DNA from: Ustilago trichophora
Lineage: Eukaryota > Basidiomycota > Ustilaginomycetes > Ustilaginales > Ustilaginaceae
DNA length: 64,000 nt
Reading direction: 5' to 3'
NCBI GenBank assembly: GCA_900323505.1
Contig: OOIN01000024.1
Coordinates: 434,001 to 498,000, forward strand
The notes below the pieces were generated by a model that saw only the letters and a list, made by a program, of their open reading frames with translations, was not told the origin of the DNA and made no database searches. Shown here piece by piece: positions 32,334 to 42,814 of the stretch. The position numbers and the translations under genes were made by a program. The stretch's first letter is position 1, and each line of letters starts with the position of its first letter.

Positions 32334-33782
32334 CTAGAACCAGGGTTGAGACATTTGAGCAGCTTTCTGAACGACTCCATCCGTACCATTTGTTCCTGCG
32401 CCTGTACCTGTACCTGTACCTGTTGCAGTGGGTAGTTCTTGGACGACAGTGTTAGCACCTTGGCTGTGACTAGGAAATTTTTGAGCCGCATGCGTAAGCA
32501 GAACAGCGTTGGTTACTATCACAGCGATCAGTGTGGCAGTGATGACGATTACAGTTACACGAAGTTTATTTGAGACCATCTTATCGATTGTGGGATGGGG
32601 ACGATTCTCGATTGAGGTGTTGCTGGATTTGGTGATGAGATCGCTACTAATTGTCTCGTCCTTGAGGGGTTTGGTTGGCAAAGTGTTGAATTTGTGTATT
32701 TCCAAAGGATTTACTTTTTGGGCTGGGAGAGGAGTGGTTTGGTTGCGAGAAGGAAACCAACGCCGACTTGTAGAAGCAGCAGGTGGGCGGTTGAAGAATC
32801 TCGGTGCATCATTGAGTTCCAGAAAGGACCGAGGTTGAATTTCTGCATGGGCAGAAGAGGCTTGGGGAACGTCTTCCCATTCGTCATCCACTGCGTACTT
32901 GGCACCCAGACGGAGGGAAGACGGTTGTAGAACGATTCTTTTTAATCCGCTTTTGGCACTTTGCTTCTTTGATGCTATCGAGGATGGAGAGACGAGAGGA
33001 CCCTTGGCGTGATTGGGAAACCAGCTGGAACGGGTCAGAACGCCTCCCCATCCATCACGGCGTTCCTTGTCGTCATCGCTTTTCTTGACCGGAGAGGAAA
33101 CGGTCGCGGTTGAGCCCTTTATCCGATACGACGGGCGAAAGGGAGGCAAGGCGGAAAGGATGGCGTCGAGCACGCGAGCGCCATTGTTGTTCTTCTTTCT
33201 GCCATCGCTTTCGCGCAAGGTAGCCATGGTGGGACGACGGACAACGCTGACCACGTACTCTCCTTCTTCAGCCTGCTGGCAAACGGATGGGGGCGTAACA
33301 ATGTCGAAACCGGAAAAAAGCTCTCCGTTAGGACTGTCAGGTGCTACATCGCCCAAATGGCTGGTCTTGGGCCATGCTTCACCTTTCATCACGACCGGCT
33401 TCCTTTCCAGCTGTTGAGCGGTAGACTTGGCCTTCAAAGATGCGATCTGCAACTGGGAAAATTCGGCAGCGGCTTTTCGATTCTCCTCGGCGATGTGGCT
33501 TCTGGCGTGGTGATTGGCTTCGAAACGGACCCAAGTCGGCAAGTGGAAAATCTTGCGTTCAGCAGTGACAAGTTCAAACTGCTCCTGGTTAGCTGTTGTC
33601 TCAGCTTCGCTGGAAGGACTTTTAATTTGATGCAAGGTGTCGAATGCCTCGGGTGACTCGAGGATGGGTGATTGGACAGGGATGCATGTCGACGCAAATC
33701 GCTCGGTGCGACGCTTGGCACCCAGGGCTCGAAGAGTGGCACTAAGTGGCTCGATTTGGTCTTCTTCTTCGTAAGGTGGAAG

Positions 33783-33827
<45 letters not shown>

Positions 33828-34568
33828 AGAGTCGAGGACGGACGCGATGCTGGCCTGGGTAGGGGTGTGGAGTGCTTCTGCACGACGAGGGGTGAGTGGG
33901 CTACCGGGCGACATGAGGATAGCAGTTTCGTGGTGCATGCGTGTGGCAAGTGCACCACGCCAGCCCATGCGCTTACGAAGGGCTGCGCTGGGAGAGCGAA
34001 GGACGGGAGAAGTAGGAGACTTGTTGAGACACGTGGAAGAAAGGCTGCGCATGAGGGTGCGGCGAGGGAAGAGTGGCGAGGAGGGAGTAGGCGATTTGTT
34101 GGTCAACATGACTGTCAAAGTAGCCGAAGGTGGTTCGGACGGCACAACAGTGATGGAACGACGTGGAGACGTTGACAGAGACATGGCTGCGAGAAGACGT
34201 GTGACCGAATTAGATGAACGGATTGATGCAGCAGAAGTGAGAGACTTGGTTGAGGCACGCGATCCTCGTTGCGAGATCATCGAGCCGTCGAGCGAGTCCT
34301 TCTCAGTCCGTGAAGGAAGTTTGGTCATCGAAGCCTTGGGTGTGAGCACATCCTCGTCACTTTCCAAGCAGGCGCGAGGAGAGCAACTGTCTGAACTTGA
34401 CCTTTCTGTCGAGACCCGTGTCGTTTCAGGGTTCAAAGCTGACAAGGAGGCCTTTGGCGAAGCTGGTGCGTGAAAAGGAAGAGGATTCTGAGGACGCTTT
34501 TTGAACTTTGGACGAGGCGCAGGCTGCAGCTTGAAGGAACTGGCATCTGTGTTGGAGTGAAGCACCAT
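32334..34568 (-). CDS. Single-pass membrane protein of unknown function
   Basis: A 744-residue protein of no recognised family. The first ~660 residues are disordered, rich in Ser, Pro and basic residues, with many SP/TP pairs. They include a Thr5-Asn10 run encoded by a TTG/GTT repeat at 33784-33828. One strong hydrophobic segment, VTVIVITATLIAVIVTNAVLL (about 668-688), is preceded by basic residues (NKLR). This suggests a cytosolic N-terminus and a short (~55-residue) outside tail carrying a Gly-Thr repeat. The frame is open 67 codons upstream, but the ATG at 34568 (MVLHSNTD) is preferred because the upstream part is cysteine-rich and atypical and a TATA-like element lies 105 bases before this ATG. 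It lies tail-to-tail with DIS3. Confidence 0.7.
33784..33828. repeat. TGT/GGT trinucleotide repeat inside a coding region
   Basis: About ten TGT units followed by GGT units, encoding the Thr and Asn runs of the membrane protein on the minus strand. Confidence 0.85.
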
Positions 34569-35404
34569 CTTGAAGTCAATCCAATAGAGCGACAAGAAAA
34601 CAAGTAAGGCAAAAGAACAGCAAAAAGGATGATGGGAACAAGGACAGACGACTCTCAAGGATTCAGCAGCTCTATATAGGTTCACAACACTGGTCGAGCA
34701 GCGCCGGTTGTGCGAGAACGGACTGAGCATGAATACATTCCCCTCCAAGATTGACACTCTCAAAGGCAAAGGCGAGTGGTGAGGAAGAAAGGGACGAACA
34801 AAGACAAAAGCATTGTTTCAATGACAAAGGGAAGTGTGACAGCCCACGGCAAAAGAAGCGCGCAAATGAGCAGGTAGCTATCTCGCGTTTTTCCACGTTT
34901 TCCCTTTGTGTTGTCTGTCCATGTCCAGAAACAAGCTGTCAGACTTGTCTTGGATGGCTTGAGCAACACAGATTTTGTGCGACAGTTGGCACTTGTGCTT
35001 GAAGTTGCAGTTAGTTTGCTCTTCATTTCTGACTGTAAGCGCTGTGGGTGCGGTATCGTTTGCTGCGATCTTGGGGAGCTCCCTAGATTTTAGCGTTTCA
35101 TGTCAGAGTGGCTCGACTCATGACATGTAACAGAGATGTTGACATGTTGGAATGTGTGCACAGAAAATTTACATTCGTCTTGAACAATCGCAGACAGAGC
35201 AGATTTCATCGAATAGTGTGATGCGATTCTGATTGGGTGAGAGGCAAAGCAGAGTAAGGCTACATGACCGTCGGACGGCGAAGCGGCAAAAAAGACAAAG
35301 GCAAGGAGACAAGCTCTAGAAGTCGGCGCGAAATGTCGTGGTGACATTGTATCGGTCTCGACAGTGTTTGCTAGACCGGCACGATGGCAAGACGACGGAC
35401 GAGT
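34569..35404. other. Intergenic region upstream of the single-pass membrane protein gene
   Basis: Promoter of the minus-strand membrane protein gene and 3' flank of the spliced small gene. No coding region is supported. Confidence 0.55.
34673..34678 (-). promoter_or_regulatory. TATA-like element
   Basis: TATATA within CCTATATAGA on the minus strand, about 105 bases upstream of the ATG at 34568. Confidence 0.45.
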
Positions 35405-35985
35405 TTACTTGTTGAGTTCGGCGGAGCGCTTGGCGAGTTCCTCTCGGCCTACAGAATGAACAGCAGAGAGGAGGTCAGCTTAGGGATGCGAGTTGAAGAA
35501 TGGACTGAGGTGGAATTGTACATACTGAGAGGTTCTTCGAGCTGGGAAGCGTTGACGACGGCGGGACCAGGCTGGGCGCCAAAGACGCCTTCCTTGAGAC
35601 CCGAGTTGAGAGCAGGGTCGTTGCTAGGATCGTTAGCTGAAGGGGTGAAACAAAGAGCCGGAAAGGATTTGTAAAAATGTCAGCTTGTGTGTTTGTGCGA
35701 CGTTGGATGAGAGTGATATACATGAGTCTAGGCTCGGTGGGCGGACTTACTGGTAGCAGGGTGAGGCCTGTGCGGGTGGGTTTGTTGGCAGTTGGGATGA
35801 GAAAGAATGTGTCAATGTCAAAAATACCTTGTGATGCAAGCACATGCGGCTTGAAGGAGGACCAAGCGCATGGTGCACAGTGGCGTTGATGAAGACGCTA
35901 AAAGGGGGTAAAAGGGGGTTGGCGAGACTCACTGAATGGTGAAGGACTGCTCCTCGCCCTTGTTCTGGTTGTTCGAGTCGGACAT
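35405..35985 (-). CDS. Small four-exon gene with a 17-nt microexon; 74-residue protein, unknown function
   Basis: I assemble four exons on the minus strand: 35985-35933 (53 nt), 35767-35751 (17 nt), 35636-35526 (111 nt) and 35448-35405 (44 nt). All introns have GT..AG ends (GTGAGT..CAG, GTAAGT..CAG, GTATGT..TAG), and the total of 225 nt is an exact open frame with a TAA stop. The 74-residue product starts MSDSNNQNKGEE and contains PHPATTNDPSNDPALN, GAQPGPAVVNASQLEEP and SREELAKRSAELNK at its end. It is hydrophilic with no membrane segment or signal peptide; the last part is probably helical. I do not recognise the family. Clean splice sites in a window where most genes lack introns support it as a real gene. 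No single exon is long enough to stand out by itself. Confidence 0.72.
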
Positions 35986-37129
35986 GATTTGGTTGTTGAA
36001 AAGATGCTGTTTGACGGAGTTGTGATTTGGTCAAAGGGATTATTGATGGTGGTATGAGAGCAAGTTGACGTTGAACACAAAGGGATAGAGATTAGACCGA
36101 GAGACTAGACTACCTGTGGGCTGCATCCGCCTTCAGGGTCCAAGCGTTTGTCGGCTGAGTCCCTGTTTGAGTGTGTGGGCCGCGTATTTCCCCCTCGTGG
36201 GAGGAGCAGCACTCTATCTGTCTTGGCTCGGATGCTGCACAAACAGCGCTCCAAGACGTCATTCGCTTGTGTACTGTACAGTAGCCTCCACTCGAATTTC
36301 AGTTGCCTTGTCTTGTTAGACTCTGAAAGTGACATTGGGACAGCAAATTCCGCCGGCCAAAAGAGGCAAGTGTGGAGGAAGAAAGAAAACAACAAAAACA
36401 CAAAATGCAGGAGAGGTGCAGCAAGGGTGCAGATGCTCGGCCTTGTTGTTTTGGAGTGTACTGTACGTTAACGGTATTTTGGTTTGAGACACGAAACAAA
36501 GGATGCACGCGTCGTTTGACTTTGCTTGAAACGTAGCCCCTGAGTACTTTACAGTACTGTACAGTACTGTACAGTACTGTGTACTATACTGGACTCAAGC
36601 CAGCCAGACAGGATCGACCTTGCAGAGGAGTCTCGTCTTGGTCTTTGCTTGTCATGCTTGCGTGTGCGGGGTGTGGTCCTTCCTACCTCATCAGCCCGTC
36701 TAACGAGCATGTGTCTGTGTCGATCTTGAGTCGGCGTGCGAGTGGATTGCAGAGAAGGAGTGCCTGATTCACTTGTGCAGTACCAACTCGTCCCGTGTAT
36801 GCCTTGCTGGGGCGGCTCCATCTGACCAAAGCCACCTGTACTGTACTGCATGCACGACGATTCCTAACGAATCTCATAAACAAACCCAGCTTTGATCTTT
36901 CGACGGGCTTGTCCACTTCCAATTTGATTCATGCTCTTCGGCACTCTGCGCACTTTGTCAAGCTTGTACTCTCCAATTCACCTTGTTGTCCTCCTTGACC
37001 ATCTCCATCACCATCTCCATCACACAGTCACTTCCATCTTCGCCGTCTCATGTCGTGACTACAAACAGAGAGCTCCTTTGACTTTCCGAGCTACCAGCGA
37101 AAGTCGTCCGATCCACCGTCTCTACCACA
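35986..37129. other. Divergent intergenic region with palindrome array
   Basis: Upstream of both the small spliced gene (-) and the large membrane protein gene (+). It holds the ACAGTACTGT array at 36551-36580 and related motifs at 36271-36283, 36457-36468 and 36837-36850, then a CT/CA-rich leader from 36980. No gene is seen. Confidence 0.6.
36551..36580. repeat. Triplicated 10-bp palindrome (ACAGTACTGT)x3
   Basis: Three perfect head-to-tail copies of a 10-base unit that is itself self-complementary, so the whole 30-bp block is a palindrome. It lies in the middle of a divergent promoter region. Confidence 0.95.
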
Positions 37130-40100
37130 ATGCCTCCTCCAACACAATCCAATCGCGGCGATTCTTCAAGTCATAAAACGTCCCCTCAGCCAAGACCTTC
37201 CAGTCTGTCACTCAGGGCACCTCGCTCAGCAAGCGTGCAGCAGCTTGTCTCACGATGGCAAACGCAACCTGCTCCTCATCACTCGCCTTCTTCGCCTTCC
37301 GTCAACACCTCTGCACTCACTTTGACATCCTCATTCGGTCAATCAGCACCAGCACCAGCACCAACACCAACACCAGCCCATCGTGCTCTTCTCGCCAATG
37401 CTACCAATGCTATCAATGGCACCCTCGGTCCGCTTGACTGGACGCCCAAGTACGGTGTGCCACCAGATCCTGCCCGTCCTTCACCTCTGCGCTCAACAAC
37501 AAAGCAACTCGAGCCCGCCCCTCCTCGCTCTTCCGAGGCAAGCGACCCTTTCAGCCACCCCGCACCAGCCTCAACCACGCCTCCTGCCTCGTCTACAACC
37601 TCCGATCAAAGGCGGCATCTCATGCCTCTTCGCTCTGTTCAACCAGCTCAGACCATCCCTTCACCCGTGTCGCCCGTATCCGAGTCTGGCCGCCCCTTGG
37701 CCGTCGACTTACCCCTCCAATCGCCCTCGGCATTCTCGCCAATATCTGAGCGGACAACAAGCACGCCCCACTCTACAGTAGACACCATCGCCTCCAACAC
37801 ACCACTCTTAGGAGACAATTGCACGCCTCCTTTAGTTGCACCAGCATCTCACCACTTCGACACTGTTAGACCTTCATATACCCAGCAGATTCAAGTGGTT
37901 ACTCAAGCTGTCCATATCGACAAGCTTTCCTTGCCATCTTCCACCATACATGCCTCTCCTCAGGGAGACACCACAAGACGATCCTGGCAACCAACGCAAC
38001 AACATCTCGATGCGCCCGTTCCTAGAGAAGGTCTCGGCAAAGCTTCCAGCAGTGGTCACATCTTTGACCTCGACGCCAAAGTTCAATTCGGCACCGGAAA
38101 GTACCTTCCCTCGTCCTTTCGCCGTAACATTCCCGATCAAGCAGCACCCATACCCGAGCGTTCCAGCTCACATTTGCTTGCACCATCGCCGAATGCTGCT
38201 GTAATCGAGCCCAAAGAAACCTGGTCCGCAGAAGACCCCAGCAGCATCCCCTTGCTGCCACCATCGCCCATCAAAGAGACAAAAGCTGTCAGCTCAACCT
38301 TCAGAGCTCAGGCCACGCTCTGGAGGGATAATGTCACCAACCAGATAGCTCAAAATGCCGTTTGCTCCAACGTCGATGCCAACATGCTACCAGTTTCAGC
38401 TGACGACGTCTTCAAGCGTGACGCCCCCCCAATACACCTCCCGGCCCTCGAAGAGTATCTCAAGAATCCCATCATTTTTGGCGAACCTATCTTCACAGAT
38501 TCCCGCCTGGTCTGCACAGCTGAGGAGAGACAACTCTTTGATCTGGATGACCATCTGAGTCTTGATGCTGCACACGCCTCTGCTGGAACTGCGCAGCTGC
38601 CCAGCTCGAGTCCTGCCAAGTCTAAGATCGGTAAACGCCACGTGAGCTCCAAGCTCGCTCAGCTTGAGGTGGCTGGCGGCCAGATCAATTGTCCCGCCAC
38701 ACTTTACACGTCAAGTCATGATTCCGATGTCTCTTTGAGAAAGGAAAGCGGACTGCGTCGCCGCCGGAGAGCTGGTCAATCGAAGGAGCTGCCAGAATTG
38801 TCAGAGCCCAAACAGGACAAGGATGCGGATTCGGATGACGCTGATCCACTGCTCTCAGCTACAATTCACAAGCCTCATGTGGACGGAGATGGTGTCGACG
38901 ATCTGACTCTTGTGGATACAAAAGACGACCGCGGCTTCGAAAGCGACGACGATGCCACTCTTATCGCTGGCGATGCCGCCGAGGCCGAAAAGGTAGCAAG
39001 CCGCATCTCTGCCCGTCTCACAGAGAGCAAACAGGCCACTACCCGCAGCGCCCTCTCTGAACCACCATCCGAGGGCGTCTCGAGCAAGTTTTCCACCCAC
39101 TCCAACCCCGTCACGCGCAAGGAGATGTTCCCACCTCTTATGCTGCTCAAAGAGAACAACCTTGATGAGCTCAAGTCCAACGCCATTGGTCCGCGCAAAC
39201 CACCAGGAGGCATATGGGCCGTTGGATGGCTTGGCATCATCTTTGATATGGTCATTGGTGTCGAAGGAAGTACGTTTGCAGCTGGCATCCTGCGTCTCGA
39301 GACACTGCGGGACCTCTTCCAGATCATGACAGTCCAGCTTCATTTCCAGCGCTACTTTGACAGCAGTGACCCCACTTCCACGGTGAGCAAGGCCTTCAAG
39401 TTTATCTTGCAGACACTGCCAGCCGTTCTCGGTTTCGATCTGGTCTCGGTATTTGGCTACGCCGTCGTCTTTTTCGTTGTGTGGATCGTCATTACCGCGC
39501 TGGCTCTATGGCGCTTCTGGCGCATGACAAAGGCGCACAATCCCAACAAGACGGTCGAAGGCTTTGATTCACAGGGCTGGATCTACAAGAGCGCGTCAAG
39601 AGGTACTCGCTTTGCGAATACGTGCTTGGTCTTTGTTCTGGGTCTGCTCTACCTCCCTCTGAGCAAGTTGGCCGTCGACGCACTCGTTTGGTCCAGCGAC
39701 TTTTGGCCTGTGCCCAACCCATACAAGGGCGGTATTGATGATCCCGTCCCAGGTGCTTTGCTCGGCGATCCGGACATCTGGCGTGCACCGCTCGACTTTT
39801 GTTACACCACCACGATGCGCAAGGACGCTTTCAACTGGGCCTACCTCATCATCCCTATGGCGGTTCTCACCATCATCTTCTATACACTCTGGTATCCATA
39901 CAAGCTCATGATGACCATCAAGGAGATGCTGCCGCGAGTCAGCCCGTTCAACGAACTGGGCAGAAAGCGCAGCGAGGAAGAGATGCAAATCTACTATCAG
40001 CGCCTGCTCAATCGTGACAAGTCGCCCTTCAACTTCCTCTACAACTCCTATCATCGCAAATGGGGTTACTACAAGCCGCTCTACATTCTGCTCTTCAAGT

Positions 40101-42634
40101 TGACGAACCTGATCATCATTGGTATTCTGGCCAAGGACAACTGTCTTTTCCGCTCTTATCCGACCCGAACCATGCTCGTGGTTCAACAGAGCACCCTGAT
40201 CGTCGTCATGACGTCGTTGCTCGGTGTTCATCTGCTCATCAAGCCCTTCGTCGACAAGATCGGCAATCGATCCGAGATGGTCTCGCGTGTTGGGTATGTC
40301 TTGACCGCCACAATTGGTCTGCTCGTCGCTCTCAATGTCCAAGGCTCCACAGTGTACAACACGACGATCCTTTACATCGTCCAAGCTTTTACGTATGGTG
40401 GCAACATCTACTTTGCCCTCATCGGCATGTCTTTCGTCGCACACCAGGTCAAGCGTTGGCAGAGCCGCGTAGACTATACCATCGACGTCTTCTCTCCCGT
40501 CCTCGACATCACCAAGCACATCAAGCGCCGTGTGTGGGAAGAGACGCTGTCCATCCTCATTCTATGCGGTCGCGAGTATCACATGCCTCTCGAGCAGGTC
40601 ATCGCCTTTTCGGTCTCAGACGAAGACAAATGGCCTCCATACTTGATCGACTTCCAAGGATCAGTGGCCGAACGTCACATTGAAAACCTCAAGATCGTCA
40701 AGCAGATCGGCATCGAAGCGTATCGACGCGAAGTGGATTTCTGCCGGACGGAAGAAGGTATCTATCGTCAGAAGCTCATTCGCACCATTCAGAGAGACTT
40801 TACAGGCCCGGATGCATACTTGCGACCTCAGCAACCGCCGTTTCCATCCGGTGTCATGTCGTTCTTTGGCAAAGCTTTCCTCGTTCCCTTTCCGCCGACC
40901 CTCGTGTTGCGCTACGACGAAGGCAGTTCGCAAAGCATCTCGCTGACCCGGATCGAAGAGTTTGAGACGTACATCCAGCAGAACTCGGACCCCAAGGTGG
41001 TGAGTCGGAAGATGGTTCGTCGCGCTCTGCGAGCCTTGGAAGGTCAGACGGTCTTCTGTCCATACGTCGAAAATGTGCAAGTCGGAGACGCTACCAGCGG
41101 CATGGCCTTTGTAGACAAGATGTTTGGCCGCATCTCACAACGTCGTCGCGCCCTGCCTCGATTTGGAGTCCTCGCCGCATCCAATGGACAGTCCGAGTAC
41201 GTTTTGGCAACGCCCGTCTCGTACATCGAGGGCACTCTCAAGATCGAACGCCGAAACGAGTTCGACTGGGCCGGGTACAACTTTGACAGTGGCTTTGAAG
41301 TCTCAATCGTCTACGAAGAGGGCAAGATGAAGGAAGCCACTGGGGCCCTCAGTACCGTCGAGAGACGAATCGAGGTCAGTGCATCTCGCGCCTTTGGTCT
41401 CACGGAAAATTTCGATATGAATACGACCCTTTCCCGTTTCCTGCAAGACAACGAGACGCTGATCGTCGAACGAGCACCCCTTGTGGAGAAGATTCTGCGC
41501 AAGTATCGGAGAGACTTTGAGCGCGAATCAAGGTGGAAAGAGCGCGTGCTTCCTTACTCGTTTTTGTCAGATGTATTTGACAATGACGGTCTGAGTCCCT
41601 TGGGTCTATGGATGGCACTGGTGGAAACGGGATGCGGACGAAGCATGCGTAATCTACCAATGCTGTATGAAGGCTGTATAACGCTCATGTACGAGCGTCT
41701 GGCAGCGATCAACCGTTCTCCCGTCCATCGATTCTGGTGGATCATCTTTGACGAAATTTGGCGACTAAACAGTAACGACTATGCCCTTCTTCGCAAATTC
41801 CGACGCAGCTTCTCGCCACAGTATCCCACCTCGATTGCGTATAGACCGATGACGAGGCAAGCGTTGGAACAGTTCCTGGCTAGGAGAGGGTTATGGAAGA
41901 AGAACGGTGCCAAGGGGGGACCTTTCAATCGGGGCCTGTTGAATCGAATCTATTTCTACCTCAACGAAATTGTCTTTGCAGGACATCACGATGGCCGAGT
42001 ACTCAACTCTGGCAGAGGATGGTCCGATCAACAACACGCAGCGCATCGTAAAAATATCCAAGGGGGAAGGATCTCTGACCCTCGTTTAGGCGAAAATCCA
42101 TTCCTGGACCCCGTCGATTCAGCTTTGCGACGAGCGGCAACAATCAAAGTCGGTCTTGGACATGATGCCACGCAAGCCACCCGTCGCGACTTTTCCACCG
42201 TTGACGAGGATCCCACCACCAACACTACATCTCACTTGTTCCCCCTCGATGATCGCATCACCGAATCGCATCATCAGGGTGAAAGAAGTTGGGGAATGAC
42301 GGCCAATCCTTCTCTAACCCCATCGCAGTATACTGGAGGAGGTACAGCTTACTCTAACGACAGCGTCATTGTCCGTACCGCCTATCGGTGGGAACAGCGT
42401 ATGGATGGGTTTGCTACAGATACCCGCTGGCAGAGGTTCAAAGTGCGTTCTTTGCAGTGGCTCTCATTGCATCCCGTAGTGGTCAAGTTTGAGAGGGAGA
42501 AGCTCTACCTCTATCTCAAACTTGTCAAGGACGAAAGTGGCAAGGGGGAGAGGTATGAGCTGCTGAAGCCTGAATGTAGGCGCAGACATCCTTGGGAGGA
42601 AGAAGATGGTGAAGGCAAGAGAAGGGAGGAATAG
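37130..42634 (+). CDS. Large polytopic membrane protein of unknown function
   Basis: An uninterrupted 1834-codon reading frame starting at an ATG with good context (CACAATG). Residues 1 to about 690 are disordered, Ser/Pro/Thr-rich at first and acidic later. From about 695 to 1105 there are around eight hydrophobic segments, including VVFFVVWIVITALALW, LIIPMAVLTIIFYTLW and TLIVVMTSLLGVHLLI. Residues about 1110-1660 form a long, apparently folded cytosolic region with many aromatic and charged residues (for example RFWWIIFDEIWRLNSND). It is followed by a polar tail. The layout resembles fungal TRP-like or other multi-pass surface proteins, but I recognise no diagnostic motif, so the function is left open. 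It could be a channel, transporter or sensor. Confidence 0.75.
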   Translation: MPPPTQSNRGDSSSHKTSPQPRPSSLSLRAPRSASVQQLVSRWQTQPAPHHSPSSPSVNTSALTLTSSFGQSAPAPAPTPTPAHRALLANATNAINGTLGPLDWTPKYGVPPDPARPSPLRSTTKQLEPAPPRSSEASDPFSHPAPASTTPPASSTTSDQRRHLMPLRSVQPAQTIPSPVSPVSESGRPLAVDLPLQSPSAFSPISERTTSTPHSTVDTIASNTPLLGDNCTPPLVAPASHHFDTVRPSYTQQIQVVTQAVHIDKLSLPSSTIHASPQGDTTRRSWQPTQQHLDAPVPREGLGKASSSGHIFDLDAKVQFGTGKYLPSSFRRNIPDQAAPIPERSSSHLLAPSPNAAVIEPKETWSAEDPSSIPLLPPSPIKETKAVSSTFRAQATLWRDNVTNQIAQNAVCSNVDANMLPVSADDVFKRDAPPIHLPALEEYLKNPIIFGEPIFTDSRLVCTAEERQLFDLDDHLSLDAAHASAGTAQLPSSSPAKSKIGKRHVSSKLAQLEVAGGQINCPATLYTSSHDSDVSLRKESGLRRRRRAGQSKELPELSEPKQDKDADSDDADPLLSATIHKPHVDGDGVDDLTLVDTKDDRGFESDDDATLIAGDAAEAEKVASRISARLTESKQATTRSALSEPPSEGVSSKFSTHSNPVTRKEMFPPLMLLKENNLDELKSNAIGPRKPPGGIWAVGWLGIIFDMVIGVEGSTFAAGILRLETLRDLFQIMTVQLHFQRYFDSSDPTSTVSKAFKFILQTLPAVLGFDLVSVFGYAVVFFVVWIVITALALWRFWRMTKAHNPNKTVEGFDSQGWIYKSASRGTRFANTCLVFVLGLLYLPLSKLAVDALVWSSDFWPVPNPYKGGIDDPVPGALLGDPDIWRAPLDFCYTTTMRKDAFNWAYLIIPMAVLTIIFYTLWYPYKLMMTIKEMLPRVSPFNELGRKRSEEEMQIYYQRLLNRDKSPFNFLYNSYHRKWGYYKPLYILLFKLTNLIIIGILAKDNCLFRSYPTRTMLVVQQSTLIVVMTSLLGVHLLIKPFVDKIGNRSEMVSRVGYVLTATIGLLVALNVQGSTVYNTTILYIVQAFTYGGNIYFALIGMSFVAHQVKRWQSRVDYTIDVFSPVLDITKHIKRRVWEETLSILILCGREYHMPLEQVIAFSVSDEDKWPPYLIDFQGSVAERHIENLKIVKQIGIEAYRREVDFCRTEEGIYRQKLIRTIQRDFTGPDAYLRPQQPPFPSGVMSFFGKAFLVPFPPTLVLRYDEGSSQSISLTRIEEFETYIQQNSDPKVVSRKMVRRALRALEGQTVFCPYVENVQVGDATSGMAFVDKMFGRISQRRRALPRFGVLAASNGQSEYVLATPVSYIEGTLKIERRNEFDWAGYNFDSGFEVSIVYEEGKMKEATGALSTVERRIEVSASRAFGLTENFDMNTTLSRFLQDNETLIVERAPLVEKILRKYRRDFERESRWKERVLPYSFLSDVFDNDGLSPLGLWMALVETGCGRSMRNLPMLYEGCITLMYERLAAINRSPVHRFWWIIFDEIWRLNSNDYALLRKFRRSFSPQYPTSIAYRPMTRQALEQFLARRGLWKKNGAKGGPFNRGLLNRIYFYLNEIVFAGHHDGRVLNSGRGWSDQQHAAHRKNIQGGRISDPRLGENPFLDPVDSALRRAATIKVGLGHDATQATRRDFSTVDEDPTTNTTSHLFPLDDRITESHHQGERSWGMTANPSLTPSQYTGGGTAYSNDSVIVRTAYRWEQRMDGFATDTRWQRFKVRSLQWLSLHPVVVKFEREKLYLYLKLVKDESGKGERYELLKPECRRRHPWEEEDGEGKRREE

Positions 42635-42814
42635 CTTTACGACCGGAACAGTAGGATTTTTTGTTCACTTTTTTAGATTTTCGTAGGTGTGGTTAGATGG
42701 ACTTGCATTCATTTGTTGTACATGGGTGTCTGTGATGAGAAGACTGGTTGTCTCTGGGGTATCATGTGTGTGAATGTGTGGGGTATATGGTGGTGTTCGA
42801 CTTTGACAAGAACA

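Noticed and set aside
36551..36580. Palindrome array considered as a transcription terminator
   Set aside because: It lies between divergent promoters, has no following T run, and eukaryotic genes do not use hairpin terminators.
39596..40519. 307-codon antisense frame inside the large membrane protein gene
   Set aside because: Mirrors a strongly biased coding strand. The plus-strand frame is 1834 codons with clear membrane segments, so this is a shadow.
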